From Narthecium ossifragum (Eukaryota > Streptophyta > Magnoliopsida > Dioscoreales > Nartheciaceae): a stretch of DNA of 64,000 nucleotides. Shown here piece by piece: positions 10,991-22,170 of the stretch; the stretch's first letter is position 1, and every line of letters begins with the position of its first letter. A program made the translations under genes and the position numbers. Under the pieces are notes generated by a model. The model saw nothing but the letters and a program-made list of their open reading frames with translations, was not told the DNA's origin and made no database searches. The DNA is taken from positions 15,362,062-15,426,061 of the forward strand of contig OY986973.1 in NCBI GenBank assembly GCA_963920575.1, in the 5' to 3' direction.

Positions 10991-13384
10991 AATGTACTAA
11001 CAAACTATTAGTAATACATACTAACAAAGCTAAGTTGAAGGGTTATATAATTATTATGCACATTTTTTGAATTATCACTGAACCAAAGTTTGTTGAAACA
11101 AAACAGGCTAGGCTCGAGTTCGAGCTTGATTCAAGCTTCAAGATCGAGCTCTAGCTAGACTCGTCACAAGTGGAGGGCAAACTCGAGTTCGATTTGCGAG
11201 CCTTTGGGCTTAACTTTGGAGCCTAGTCGAGCCGAGAATAGTATTTTATATTTTAAATAAAACATATACATTGGATAAACTATGTTATATATAAAAGTTT
11301 ACAATAGTTAATCGAGCTCTCAACTCGGCTTGTGATCAGATTTTGAACCGAGCTTATGAACGGGATAAAGAAACGAGCCAATTTGTATATCCAAGCCCAG
11401 CTCAATCAACCTCGAGACTAAATGAATTTAAGCCTTGCTAAATGAAGCTCGAGCTAGAGCCTGAGCAATTCTGTTAAAGCTCCCTCTAATTACAGCCTTA
11501 GACCATGGAGGATAGCAATGCAAATTATACAGCTTGGAATTAAATCACAAATATCAGTGTGGAATAAGGTCTCTGTAATAGTGACGTACTAGAGGCCATT
11601 TATACACAGGTTGCTCAAGATAAATAAGTGAAACGATGACGTCAACCTTATAAAGCATATTGGTGTGAGAATAAAGCTCTAATCCGATGATGGAATGTTT
11701 TTTGGATTTGATTCAAGTGTGGAGAATAACCACCCGGTTAATGCATAACTACCGACATCTCTCTCATCTTATTTCACTATATATATACACTAGTAAGTCC
11801 CCCTACCACATGGCAGGATAACCACCCGCCTCTCTTCCCAACTCCCTTAATAACTTCTCAATAACCTCCCTCTATCCCCCACTAATTTCCTTCCCTCCCC
11901 TACTATCCCCTCCACATAGACTCCACGTAGGATAACCCTCTTCACATAGGCTCCACGTAGGACAACAGGTTTGTTAAGTTATAACCATCTCTCCATATAA
12001 GTATTGATTATCATTAGAACTCATGCATTTGCAACTCGGTTGGCTCTAACCATGCATGTATAAGGTAATTAGTCAACCGAAACTTATTCGAGGGAATCCA
12101 TCAGTTGGATCAAACCGTATCCATTCATGTCGGGTTTCAATAGGAATTAGAACCGATCTGAAACCCTGAGTCCATACAAAAATTTGGGGTATTTTGGCTT
12201 GTACCTTATTCCCATTTCGACTTATACAACCGATACAGATTTCAAAATCAAAGCTAAATCTTGTTCTACAAGCAATTTCATCAATTAAAGTGAAGAATTC
12301 TGCAGCAAACTACACAATTCATAAAATGACCAAATGTTAGAGAGGAAATCTAACCGTTGACCGGTCAAATAGTCAAGGTCAAATCCTATTCCACACTTAA
12401 GTATCAAACGATTGCAGTTGAGTTCTACTCTTTCGAATTAACGAACCAGAGATGTCAAGTAATATGGAAATCTAGATTAGACCTAATTAAATAATCTAAT
12501 TATCAAGATTAACTTAAAATAATCTAAATTAACCTAAGAAAAGCTTTAAATTATCTAAGATTACGGAATTAAGTAAATAAAGCATAAAGATCAACCTAAA
12601 TTACTAAATCCAGAAAATGCATTTAAATCTATCGATTATCTTAATCTAAGAAAACAGTAACTTATTCTAATGAAAAAACAGTAAAGAATGCTTAAAGAAC
12701 AGAAAGCGTAAAAGAAGACTGATAAAACCTAAATTAAACTTAAAATACTCCTATGATCATAAAGAAAAGAAACAGTAATCAATAAACTAGTTTAATCTAA
12801 TCTATAACTAAATTAACTTAATTAAACTATGCTAAAAATACAGAAACGGACAGAAAGCAAAAACGGAAAGAAATCCATTAATCTAGAACTATAAAACAGA
12901 AACAAAAGGAGGAAGCGATTAAAACGACTACATTATCTAGATTATACTAAGAAAGCAGTAAAGAAAGCCATTAATCAAACTGAAAGCTTTATTAATCAAC
13001 TTACAGGTACATAAGAAACGAAAGCCATGCTTAAGAGCAGGTTACAGATTGTCGGGGGTGGTTTACAGTGGAGAAGAGAAGCTATTTATCCTAGGAACTG
13101 AATAACTGCTCCCACCTTGAGCGTTCATGGCGTAAAAGGAGGAGATCGTGCGCGAACTGCTCCATAACAGCTTCTCCCACGTCCGTGTCTGGTTTGGAGA
13201 GTACACGTGGTCGATGCTCGTTCGTTGCATATGTCACGATTACGCTGGCTTACTTATCGTTTCTTGTCTACGTCATACCTGCATGTGTTTTTTAACTATA
13301 TTTGGCACACGTGTTAATTGCTTTTGGACGATGATATTAAGTAACATGTCTATTTGTGACTTTTGGGTGATTATCGTCCTTAGT
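10991..13384. other. AT-rich, no gene recognised
   Basis: 11095-11470 is rich in irregular CGAGCTCGAG-type repeats, a pattern seen in subterminal regions of hAT-like elements, but no terminal repeats were found. 12350-13100 is A-rich. It is followed by a minus-strand ATAAATAGC box near 13085, which could be a worn LTR promoter. No coding motif was seen. Confidence 0.4.
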
Positions 13385-13580
13385 CCCTTAAATGATGGTG
13401 CCATATGGACGATATCGTCCATTTGGTCAATATTCTATCGTCCATTTGGTCGATAGATTTTATCGTTCATTTGGTCAATATTCTATTGTCCATTTGGTCG
13501 ATAGATTCTATCGCTCATTTGGTCGATAGGTTTTATCTGGTCGATAAGACTATATGATTATCGTCCATTTAGTCATTATT
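13385..13580. repeat. Minisatellite with CCATTTGGTCGATA units
   Basis: Repeats of TATCGTCCATTTGGTC alternate with GATAGATT or AATATTCT. The half-unit is about 22-24 bases and the full unit about 45 bases. Confidence 0.8.
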
Positions 13581-14298
13581 TTTTGCCTACGTGTTCGTCA
13601 TTAATGATTTAGCCATTATTTTGCTCGAGAGGACACACGCACACACACATAGTCTACATCCCTAATCTTCCAGAAGACTTTGCCATGAATTCTCCCAATA
13701 GCAACGAGTAAGGACTAAACAAGTTGGTGATGAGTCTTGCATGGATATATATGAACGATTAATATGTTTTCTTCCACAAATTGACGCTAATTTGATGTAA
13801 CTTTGAACAGATAATTAAGAACGTTTTTAAAGCATTGACTATGAGTTGGACTTACTGCTCTCCCTAGAGTTTTAGTGTTAAAATTTAACAAGATGCATGG
13901 GGTTGTGGATAACAAGGGGGCTAGATTTGGAGTTATGGCCTAATATCCCTAAAATTTATCACTCCTTTCGGCTTTTCTTGTTACAGTACATTGTTGTTAA
14001 TATTTCTAGAGGAAAATAATTTGGGTGAACCCCACCATTGACATCGTCCAATCACAACATGTCACGTGGCGGGTGTGCGATCCCTCAGACCGGCCGGTTC
14101 AACACTTATCAGTATGAGGTTTTTTTTTTTTTGTTCTTAGTTAAACCCGGGGGTTGATCGAGTTTACATCACATCTACACCTGGGTCGGTGGTCAGCAAA
14201 CACCGACCCAGCCCATCCGGCCCTAACAGCCATTCTATTCTATGAGCAGCAAAGTTATGCTTATCAATATGAGTCACTACTCATTCTAGAAGACGTAT

Positions 14299-14334
<36 letters not shown>

Positions 14335-14551
14335 GTCCACATATGCATGCAGGAATAGACATGGTCAAGAGTCTTGCTGGAAACCCTACATTAGAAGTTA
14401 TCAATATTCCAACTTCCAAGCACACTAATCCTTCTCTCTACAGTCTAGTAAGACTTTGTTTTCGAGAAATCCAACTCGTTGAACTCTTCTCTGCAAGCTG
14501 CTCAAGAATTGACCAAGCCCTCCTCATATATAATACATACATATGTATATC
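13581..14551. other. No gene recognised; TA microsatellite
   Basis: The interval holds a CA run near 13635, a T run near 14118 and a perfect TA microsatellite at about 14302-14331. No conserved coding motif was seen. Confidence 0.5.
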
Positions 14552-14821
14552 GTTGAAGCTGAGCTATGAGCGATGGAAAGGGGACTGCAGGAGGCGTTTC
14601 GTCACGGGAGTGTTAAGATCATTTTGGAATCTGACTCACTGTTGGGAATTGGCTACGCCTCCGGCCGTTTCTGCTGGCCTATGGACCTGGTTGAGGTTCT
14701 CAAGGCGGTCTGGAGGATCGCGGCTAATTTTCAAAGCGTCTTCTTTGTACACATACCACGGGAGTTCAACACCCTCGCTGATTGCTTGGCCGGCTCCTCT
14801 TGGCGTGATAACTCGTTGTAA
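14552..14821 (+). pseudogene. LINE RNase H-like domain remnant
   Basis: The frame matches the RVT_3 RNase H-like domain at the end of plant L1-type reverse transcriptases. It reads VEAEL, then AMERGLQEAFRHG, IILESDSLLG and finally HIPREFNTLADCLAG with the conserved RE-N-AD pattern. A TGA interrupts it at codon 6, where a Trp is expected. Everything upstream, including endonuclease and reverse transcriptase, is missing, so the copy cannot move by itself. Confidence 0.7.
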
Positions 14822-14992
14822 TTAGCACTTCGTAAACTAGAGTTGTATTCTAACGGGCATTGTTGCCTGAACTGTTTGTGGTGTGTTCGGTCTTTCCCGA
14901 GCTAACCACCGTCATTCCCTGTACCATGGCCCTTGACTTAACAAAGTAAAAAAAAAAAAAAAAAAAAAAAAAGAAAAGAAAAAAAAAGATAC
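14552..14992 (+). mobile_element. 5'-truncated LINE with poly(A) tail
   Basis: The end of a non-LTR retrotransposon: an RNase H-like C-terminal domain (14552-14821), about 125 bp of 3' untranslated sequence, then a poly(A) tail beginning at 14948. 5' truncation and an A tail are typical of LINE insertion. The tail ends about 40 bp before the thaumatin-like start codon. I could not identify the target duplication. Confidence 0.75.
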
Positions 14993-15033
14993 CACTTCAG
15001 AAGACCATTGAATCATCATCATCATCAGCTACA

Positions 15034-15714
15034 ATGGCCTCTTCATCATCTCTCCTCTCTGTTCTCATCCTCTTTCCCCTCCTCACTCTCTCTCATGCAG
15101 CAGTCTTCGACGTCGTCAACAACTGCTCCTCCACCGTCTGGGCTGCGGCCGTCCCGGCGGGCCGCCAGCAGCTCAATAGCGGCCAGACTTGGACCATCAC
15201 CATAAACCCCGGCACCGCCGCCGCCCGCATATGGGCACGTACCAGCTGCTCTTTCGATGGCTCCGGCCACGGCAGCTGCCAGACTGGGGACTGCGGCGGA
15301 CTCCTCGACTGTCAAGCCTACGGCTCGCCGCCGAACACCCTCGCAGAGTTCTCTCTCAACCAGTTCAACAACCTCGACTTGTTCGATATATCTCTGGTGG
15401 ATGGATTCAACGTGCCCATGTCCATCCTCGCCACATCCGGCGGTTGCACCGACGCGACTCAGTGCAGTGCCGATATCAACAGCGCTTGTCCGGCAGCGTT
15501 AAAGGTGCCAGGGGGTTGCAATAGCCCCTGCAACGTGTTTAACAGTGAAGAGTACTGCTGCTACTCCGGCAGCTGCAGGCCAACGACGTACTCGCAGTTC
15601 TTCAAGAACGAGTGCCCAGAAGCTTATGGCATCCCTGGGGATGATATGGACAGCAGGCCCAGCACGCTTACTTGCCCTGGAGGGACCAACTATAGGGTTA
15701 TCTTCTGCCCTTAA
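15034..15714 (+). CDS. Thaumatin-like protein (PR-5 family)
   Basis: This intact single-exon gene encodes 226 residues. Residues 1-22 form a signal peptide (Leu-rich core, ending LSHA), so the product is probably secreted to the apoplast. The mature part has all 16 cysteines of the large thaumatin family. The PR-5 signature [16 protein letters not shown] is present, followed by [25 protein letters not shown] and a C-terminal [14 protein letters not shown]. Residues of the acidic-cleft set are visible (Arg in IWART, Glu in LAEF, Asp in FDIS and VDG, Asp in GDDM). In the family this cleft underlies beta-glucan binding and antifungal activity. The sequence most resembles zeamatin/permatin types by eye. 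The start context ACAATGGC is good, and the alternative start at 15008 is out of frame. A LINE tail ends about 40 bp upstream, and AATAAG at 15765 may serve for polyadenylation. Confidence 0.95.
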   Translation: MASSSSLLSVLILFPLLTLSHAAVFDVVNNCSSTVWAAAVPAGRQQLNSGQTWTITINPGTAAARIWARTSCSFDGSGHGSCQTGDCGGLLDCQAYGSPPNTLAEFSLNQFNNLDLFDISLVDGFNVPMSILATSGGCTDATQCSADINSACPAALKVPGGCNSPCNVFNSEEYCCYSGSCRPTTYSQFFKNECPEAYGIPGDDMDSRPSTLTCPGGTNYRVIFCP

Positions 15715-16139
15715 GGTTGATAGACACGGAAGGAGATGATTCATGATCACTAATATGAGTCTTGAATAAGGTCACTTTTGTATGGCAGGATAGCAGCGAA
15801 ACAGCCACTTTATCCTGGAATTCCATGATAAAGTGCGATTCTATCCCGGGATAGTTGCTATCTCATGATTAAATTATATATTTTATCATATTATATGTAT
15901 TATCATATTATTAAGTAATTGATTAAAGCTATATATTATATGCATTATTATATAACTAATTAAACTACCAATATGTCTTATAAAAAATTTAGTCCAATTT
16001 TTATCCCCATTTCTATTCGCTGAAGTAAAAAAAATTTTAACGTTTCAAGCAAGACAACATATATAAATAGTCATGCACATCAATATAACCCAATACAAGT
16101 CCACTTATATTAATATTTTATCATTATTTTCATATATGT

Positions 16140-16455
16140 TATCAAAATAATATATTTTTACATGATGTGGACCAATTATGATATGACACGTTGAATGTGG
16201 GATCCACTTATATTAATATTTTATTAGAATAACACATTAATATAAGTGGGTCCACATGCGCGTAGTGTATTAAATAATATTTTATTATGCATTTTTATGA
16301 GCGTGTAAAAACTTTTGCGCGCGTGGAAACGTTTTCATGTACGTAGTGTATTAAATAATATTATTAATATGTTATTATAATAAAATATTAATATAAATGA
16401 CTCTACATGTCACGTGTCATATCATGATTGGTCAACATCATGCAAAATTTTATTT
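16140..16455. repeat. Inverted repeat (foldback MITE-like)
   Basis: The left arm contains ATGATGTGGACCAATTATG, ATATGACACG and TATATTAATATTTTA. The right arm carries their complements in reverse order (TAAAATATTAATATAAA, CGTGTCATATCATGATTGG, CATCATGC). A second small inverted pair around CCACTTATATTAAT is nested inside. Confidence 0.6.
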
Positions 16456-16554
16456 ATTTTATATTATTTTAATAATAGATATTAAAATAATATTATTATA
16501 TTAATATAAATGGGTCCGTATGGGAATGCATTGATGTGTATGACTGTGCCACAT

Positions 16555-16815
16555 CAACATGATGTGTCATGTGACGATGTGCGATCGTTCTTCACGTCCG
16601 CCGTAGGTGGAGGCCACGTGTAAGTCGCTGGCGGCCACGACGCCGGTAAGAACGCCCTTAAAACCGCTGAGCATACGACCCGGTGGTGGAGGGACGGACA
16701 TCGATGCCGACGATGGCGGAGAAGCGGGCGTCTGCCGGAGATGGCAAATAAGCATGCGTTGATATAAGAGGGATTCGCCGGTCGTGGAGGCATCGTACAA
16801 GACTGGTGGGGTGGT
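16555..16815. other. GC-rich island, unidentified
   Basis: A GC-rich segment sits in very AT-rich surroundings and has two overlapping minus-strand frames of 77-79 codons. It may be a captured exon inside the MITE block. I recognise neither translation. Confidence 0.3.
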
Positions 16816-17477
16816 AATATTATATTTTATTATAATATATTCAGTTTGATTACGTCGAATATGTTATTCAAAAGTTAAGGTGAATATATGCATTATAAAA
16901 TTAATAAAACGTGAAAGTATTATTAATTAAATTATAAGATTTATCATATTATATGTATTATCATATTATTAAGTAATTTATTAAAGCCAAGGTGAATATT
17001 ATATGCATTATCATAATATTAATTAAACCACCAATATGTCCCATAAAAAGTTCAAAAGTGGAATTTACTTTCCACGTCACCAATCCCTATTCTTATTCCA
17101 CATTTTTCATCCGAACATCATTTCCTTATCCCAAGTAATCATTAATTCATTATTTCCACTATTAATCCATATCCTCTCTAAGACTGGGATAGACTATCCC
17201 GCAACCAAACGGTACCTTGATATCGGCCTATTGGTCATTTTAAACTGTTCACGAGCGATGTTTTGTGTTTTTGTGTATGTCAATTATATGGCTAAAAACA
17301 TTGCTATACGTGACTCATTACAACAAACAAACTTATGAAGTGTGTTCATATTTGTACTAATTTAAGGATTTATTAAGCTCGAACTCTTTACATGAGCTTA
17401 GAAAATTCTATTCGAGTTCATCTTTTAAGTTTCTATTGAGATGGAACCAGTTTGTGAATTGTGAGTATTAATCAAGC

Positions 17478-18190
17478 TTGATCGAGAGTCATTGTGGAGT
17501 TTGTCCGAGGGCAGGACTAGCCCAACCTCTAGGTAGCTTAGGCGGCTGCTTAGGGCCCTACTTAAAAGAGGGGCTTCCAAATTATATGTTAATTAGGGAG
17601 TTAAGGCCTATATATGCATTAAAGAAGCCAAGTTATGATCATGTTTTATTAGATCTCTAACCTAACCATTTGGCCCCCAAAGAACAAAAAGAAACCTTCT
17701 AATTAATGTAAAAATGGTTATTAGGCCCCATTAAAAGGCCTCTTAGCTATCCCACTTGGAAAAGGCATGTAGGAAAAAATTACAAATGATAAGGATTTGA
17801 AGAAATATTCTCAATCTTGAAAACTTTTTAAGAGATGGCTAATCTTTCGATATTGACGGCTTGAATTTATATCATGAACTAAAGCTTTTGAAAGAAGCTT
17901 TATCATTAGAAAATAACAATCAAATTCAAATTTTAAACTATATCAAAAGACTAGATTGTTTTCCGAATACCTCTATCATATATAGAATATTGTTGACAAT
18001 ACCTGTAACTGTTTCTTCTGCAAAGAAAAACTTTTCAAAACTGAAACTAATAAAATCTTACTTGCGATCAACCATATCATAAGAAAGATTAAATGGATTA
18101 ACAATTAATGTTATCTATTGAAAAAGATATATTAGTTAAACTTGAATACAAAAATTTAATCAGTACTTTCGCAATCCAAAAAGCTAGAAG
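17478..18190 (+). pseudogene. hAT transposase, C-terminal dimerisation remnant
   Basis: The frame from 17861 encodes NLYHELKLLKEAL and then IIYRILLTIPVTVSSAKKNF, SKLKLIKSYLRSTIS. This is the signature of the hAT dimerisation domain in plant zinc-finger (TTF-type/ZMYM1-like) transposases, where LTIPVTVASAERSFSKLKLI is typical. Degenerate homology continues past the stop at about 18080 (ERLNGLTINV). The upstream segment from 17478 is linked by position only. The zinc finger and catalytic core are missing. Confidence 0.65.
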
Positions 18191-19254
18191 GATGATTTTT
18201 AAATAAGTTTATCATTTTTAATTGATTTTAACTGTGATTAATAAATACTTAGAAGCCTCATTTGATTTATTTGTCTAGGGCCTCAAAATTGATTAGGTCG
18301 GGCTGTATGAGGGCAGTTAAGAATTTATTCGGTAATATTCCTAATAATTAACAACATTTTGTGATTGCAAAATGAAAAAAAATGTTCAAACAAGCATTAA
18401 TTAAACAGAAAGTTGGCATTAGGTCCACTTTAGTGGAAATGTTCATCCCACAGTGCAGGTGAACTTTTTTAAGGCGTTAGGTCCTTTAATGTTCAATTAT
18501 GATTAGTTTTTGGCATCTTATGACTAAATTGCTCTCGTGTTCCATCCTCCCTCACCCCTCTTGCTGCCCATCTCAAGCGAGTTATGTTTGGGTACTTCTA
18601 ACATTTGGGTGCTCCCATGCTACCAATGGTGAGGATTTTATCAATCCCATCCAAAGGCCTAGATGTTGTCAACCCATTAATAACGTTGTTGACTATGAAT
18701 TGAACCATTTTGAAGCCGAGCCGAGCCAAATATAATCTTATTTCCAATCCCTCGTTCCCTTTCACATCTAATCTCTTCGATCCCTTTTGCAGTAGCCAAA
18801 CACCTCCGACGCCAAAGTCACTAGATCTCCTCCATAGCCGGATCCCCTCCCAACCCTTCACCATCTCCTCTATCACCGTTGCCGGATCTCCACCATCTTT
18901 TGGATGTTACAGTTGCTTGATTGACCATGGTGTAATTAGATTTTTTTTGTCTTCTTCGTTGTTGGTATAGGATGGTTTTTGTTGTGACAATTCCATTCCC
19001 GGGGATGTTTTGGTTGTTAGAGTTGTTGTGTTCTGAACGGTGTAATTTCTTTGTTATGGATGCTTTTGACGGATTAAAAAAAAAGAGATTGTATTTTATA
19101 TCCTTTAGAGTTCTGATCGTCAATTGTTCAAAATACAATTTATGCATCAAAATTGCACATAAAATCTGAAAAATTGATGATCTAAAATTAAAAAATTAAA
19201 CATAAAATTTGAAAAACTGACGACCTAAAATTCAGGCCATTTGGTTGTCGATCT
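18191..19254. other. No gene recognised
   Basis: Moderately AT-rich sequence with short frames on both strands. No domain or ordered repeat was recognised. Confidence 0.45.
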
Positions 19255-19560
19255 AATTTTTATCTTTCTCATATTTTTATCTTTTTAACTGCATTTTTAT
19301 CTTTCCTGTATTTTTATCATTTTAACTTCATTTTTTTATCTTTTTAACTCTATTTTTACCCTTTTAACTGCATTTTTATGTTTTTAACTCCATTTTTTTC
19401 TTTTTAATTCCACTTTTTATCTTTTTAACTGAACTTTTATCTTTTTAACTCCATTTTTATCTTTCTTGTATTTTATCTTTCATTCATTTTTATCTTTCCT
19501 ACAATTTTATCTTTTTAACTGTATTTTTATCTTTCTTGTATTTTTATCTTTTTAAGTCCC
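19255..19560. repeat. T-rich minisatellite
   Basis: About 14 imperfect repeats of TTTTTATCTTTTTAACTGCA-like units, about 20 bases each. Confidence 0.85.
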
Positions 19561-19599
19561 CAAATCACAACTTAAATACTCAATTGGTTGTGATTCTAT

Positions 19600-20350
19600 A
19601 TCAAGGGTCTCAAACTAATGAATTCACTTTTCAGATTTTATTTTCATTTTCCTAATTTTTCCCAACTGTTCCTCTTTTTTTTGGAGTTTTCCCTCATTTC
19701 CCCCATTTTTCCATTCATTTCTTTTTCTCCCTCGGCCAGCTCGGCTCGGCTTACCCGCAAGCCCGAACATCATCGTCCCGGGTTGTTTACGGCTTTGATC
19801 GGCTCGACCCGAGCTGCTCCAACCATCTCGCCGTCCGCCGCCCTCCCGCCACCATCAAATCACCCCCAAACTAACTCCTTTCATCTCTCCTGCTTCATAC
19901 CGGACCTCAACCGCCTCTATTGTCCTTCCCTCCACCGCCGACATCAACCCCAAGAACCCATTGTCGACCACCATCCATCACCGCCACTCCGACCACATCA
20001 ACGCCTCCAAACTACCTCTAAACTCACGTAAATCTTCTCCTCTTCCCTCATCCGACATCCTCCACCCTCACAGACACCTCCTCCGACCCTGATCAACTCC
20101 ACCCAAAACCACTGGGCTGCCGCCTCCAGATCCGCCCATCTCGGAGCCCTATTTAACGATCGGATCTGGTGGATCAATTCCTGAGACTTCCACGAACGCA
20201 AATGCACTGCTCTCCTGCTCCGAAAAGTCTTTCTCACTGGCAACAAGTTTCGGCGAATCTTAGCTACCGGATCTCACCAATCAGTCTTTTGATATATCAT
20301 ATAAGGGTATTCTCGTCATCTAACATTAACATCTAACTAAAATGATTAAC
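19600..20350. other. C-rich noncoding stretch
   Basis: A T-rich then C-rich segment with no credible gene. It loosely resembles, in reverse, the noncoding 3' region of the retroelement at 38300-38640 (shared CGATCGAGCCG-type and TTTTCCCC-type blocks). Confidence 0.3.
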
Positions 20351-21340
20351 AAATGGGGTTATTGTCCTTATAAAACTTGCAAATGGGGTTTTTACAAAAA
20401 GCTTCCATTGATCTAGGGTTTTTACCAATTAACCGAAAAACTTTCTTCCTATGAAACACAATCTACCACTTTTGCTACATGCCAGGGTCTTGCAAGGAAC
20501 TTGCAAGGTCTTGCCACGTGTGGCCACCTCCAAAAGACTAATCCCGACCCTCCATTTGAATTGAGGGCCTGGATTAAATCACACCCACCCCCCATCCTAT
20601 TAAATCCCCCCCCCCCCAATCGCGATCTAGGGCACTTCTAGTGGTCCGGCCTCCACCACCGCCCTCCTCTGCCCTCCACGCCCTGCCCTCCGCCACTGCC
20701 CACCATCACTCTCCATGCCCACCTCCTCCAGCCTCCGCCATCGCTCCCCTCCACCCTCCATCCCCGGCCTGCCCTCCTCTAGACTCCACGCTCTGGCTTT
20801 CTGCGGCCTCCACCACCGCCCTCCATCCCCGCCACGCCATCCAAATGGGGTTATTGTCTTATAAAACTTGCAAATGGGGTTTTTACAAAAAGCTTTCATT
20901 GATCTGGGTTTTTACTAATTAACTGAGAAAATTTCTTCCTATGAAACACGATCTACCAATTTTTCTACATGCCAGGGTCTTGCAAGGTCTTGCCACGTGT
21001 CACCACCTCCAAAAGACTAATCCTAACCCTCCATTTGAATTGAGGGCCTGGATTCAATCACACCCACCCCCCATCCTATTAAACCCCCCCCCCCCCCCCC
21101 CCACCAATCGTGATCTAGGGCTCTTCCAGTGGTCCGGCCTTAACCACTGCCCTCCTTTGGCCTCCACGCCCGCCCAACCGTCAACGCCCTCCTCATGCCC
21201 GCCTCCTCCACCCTCCGCCCTTTATCCCCGGCCCACCCTCCTTTGGACTCCACGCTCCAGCCTTTTGCGGCCTCCACCACCGCCCTCCATCCCCGCCACG
21301 CCCTCCTCCGCCCTCCACCACCACCCTCCTCCAGTACGCT
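20351..21340 (+). repeat. 492-bp tandem duplication
   Basis: The block beginning AAATGGGGTTATTG at 20351 starts again at 20843 with the same order of motifs: TTTTTACAAAAAGCTT, a CATGCCAGGGTCTTGCAAGG block, a C run of 13 to about 20 bases, then GGCCTCCACC repeats. Confidence 0.85.
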
Positions 21341-21369
21341 CTCCTCCCAATAACCCCATTTCGTTTCCT

Positions 21370-21562
21370 CCTAGACTCCTCAGAGTGGCGGCGTCTGATC
21401 GCGGAGCACCGCCGCCTACTGCTCCGGTACTCGAAGTGGATGAACCATGGAGAAGAGTGTGGGCGTGTTAAAGATCGCTGCGAGGACACGGCGTGCCAGG
21501 ATGCACCTATCCCTCATCTTCACCGCCAAAGTGAGCTCAAATGCGAACATCTCAATTTAGAG
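21370..21562 (+). pseudogene. Captured gene fragment in repeat E, copy 1
   Basis: This corresponds to the fragment at 23523-23830 but has lost its central coding part. After a GTTAAAGATCGCTGCGAGGA block it jumps to the segment ending in the shared motif GAGCTCAAATGCGAACATCT. The reading frame is broken. I do not recognise the parent protein. Confidence 0.45.
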
Positions 21563-21606
21563 TGGAAATCTTGATTTTTTTTTGTGGAGTAATTGGGATG
21601 TGGGTA

Positions 21607-22013
21607 TGTAACGACCCCCGCCGTCCGGGGCCGCCCAGGACAGGCTCTGTCCAAGATCCATCCGAGGGCCCAACCCAACAAAATATTGTCCGCTTTTGGC
21701 TCACCGTAGAAATCTGGGAAAACTTTCCAGTGGGTCACCCATCCCGGGACCGCTCCAAGAAAAGCACGCTTAACCTTAGAGTTTTCTGACGGATCACTGA
21801 CATCACGGTTTTAAAACACGTTGTGTCTTATAAGGGTTAGTAATATACTTATAATCTATGTGGGGTTGCTTACCCGGTTACTTGGTTCGGCCACATACCC
21901 TCCCTCCAGGCAAACACCGACACCCATGTATCCCGGGTCTCACAACCCAACCCCCTTAGAGGCCCGGCGTCCTCGCTGGCACAATCCGGCTAACAGACCT
22001 ACAGCATGCTAGG
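21607..22013 (-). mobile_element. Cassandra copy lacking one LTR
   Basis: One LTR (21607-21944) starts TGTAACGACC and ends GGGTCTCACA. It is followed by about 68 bp of internal sequence that stops just before the tRNA-Met primer site. The host repeat then resumes (AATGATAGGG), so the second LTR is absent. The left flank is GGGTA. Confidence 0.75.
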
Positions 22014-22170
22014 TTTTAATGATAGGGTAGGTTGAAGAAGGTGAAGATGGAGAAAAATACTCTAGGTCTTGATGAAGGCCTTGTGTGTTGTAATTGGATT
22101 GTTGTAGGTTTTGTTTTTTTTACTCTAGGATTTCGCTTTATAGAAGATTGTTTCATTAATTGGATTGTTG

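Larger units (their letters stand above)
15772..17218. repeat. MITE-rich AT block with imperfect terminal repeats
   Basis: The left edge (GGTCACTTTTGTATGGCAGG at about 15771) and the inverted right edge (GGTACCGTTTGGTTGCGGG, read from about 17218) are loosely alike. Near them lie CTATCCCGGGATAG-like motifs. A segment of about 130 bp is present twice in direct orientation (about 15860-16000 and 16920-17060). It looks like one or more old MITEs nested together. Confidence 0.35.
20351..22170 (+). mobile_element. GC-rich repeat family E, copy 1
   Basis: The family shares, in order: a block starting AAATGGGGTTATTG, a C tract, GC-rich GGCCTCCACCACCGCCCTCC repeats, a captured gene fragment (21370-21560), and an end carrying ACTCTAGG. 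Copies 2 and 3 lie in reverse orientation at 23330-27060 and 38850-39417. In this copy the first part is duplicated in tandem and a Cassandra sits at 21607. No terminal repeats were found, so the class is unknown. A gene-capturing Mutator or Helitron element would fit. Confidence 0.55.

Noticed and set aside
15046..15750. Additional frames overlapping the thaumatin-like gene
   Set aside because: They are shadow frames of the PR-5 coding sequence, which alone has the cysteine pattern and signal peptide.
16555..16815. A host exon on the minus strand
   Set aside because: The GC-rich island has overlapping frames and no recognised motif, so only an unidentified island is reported.
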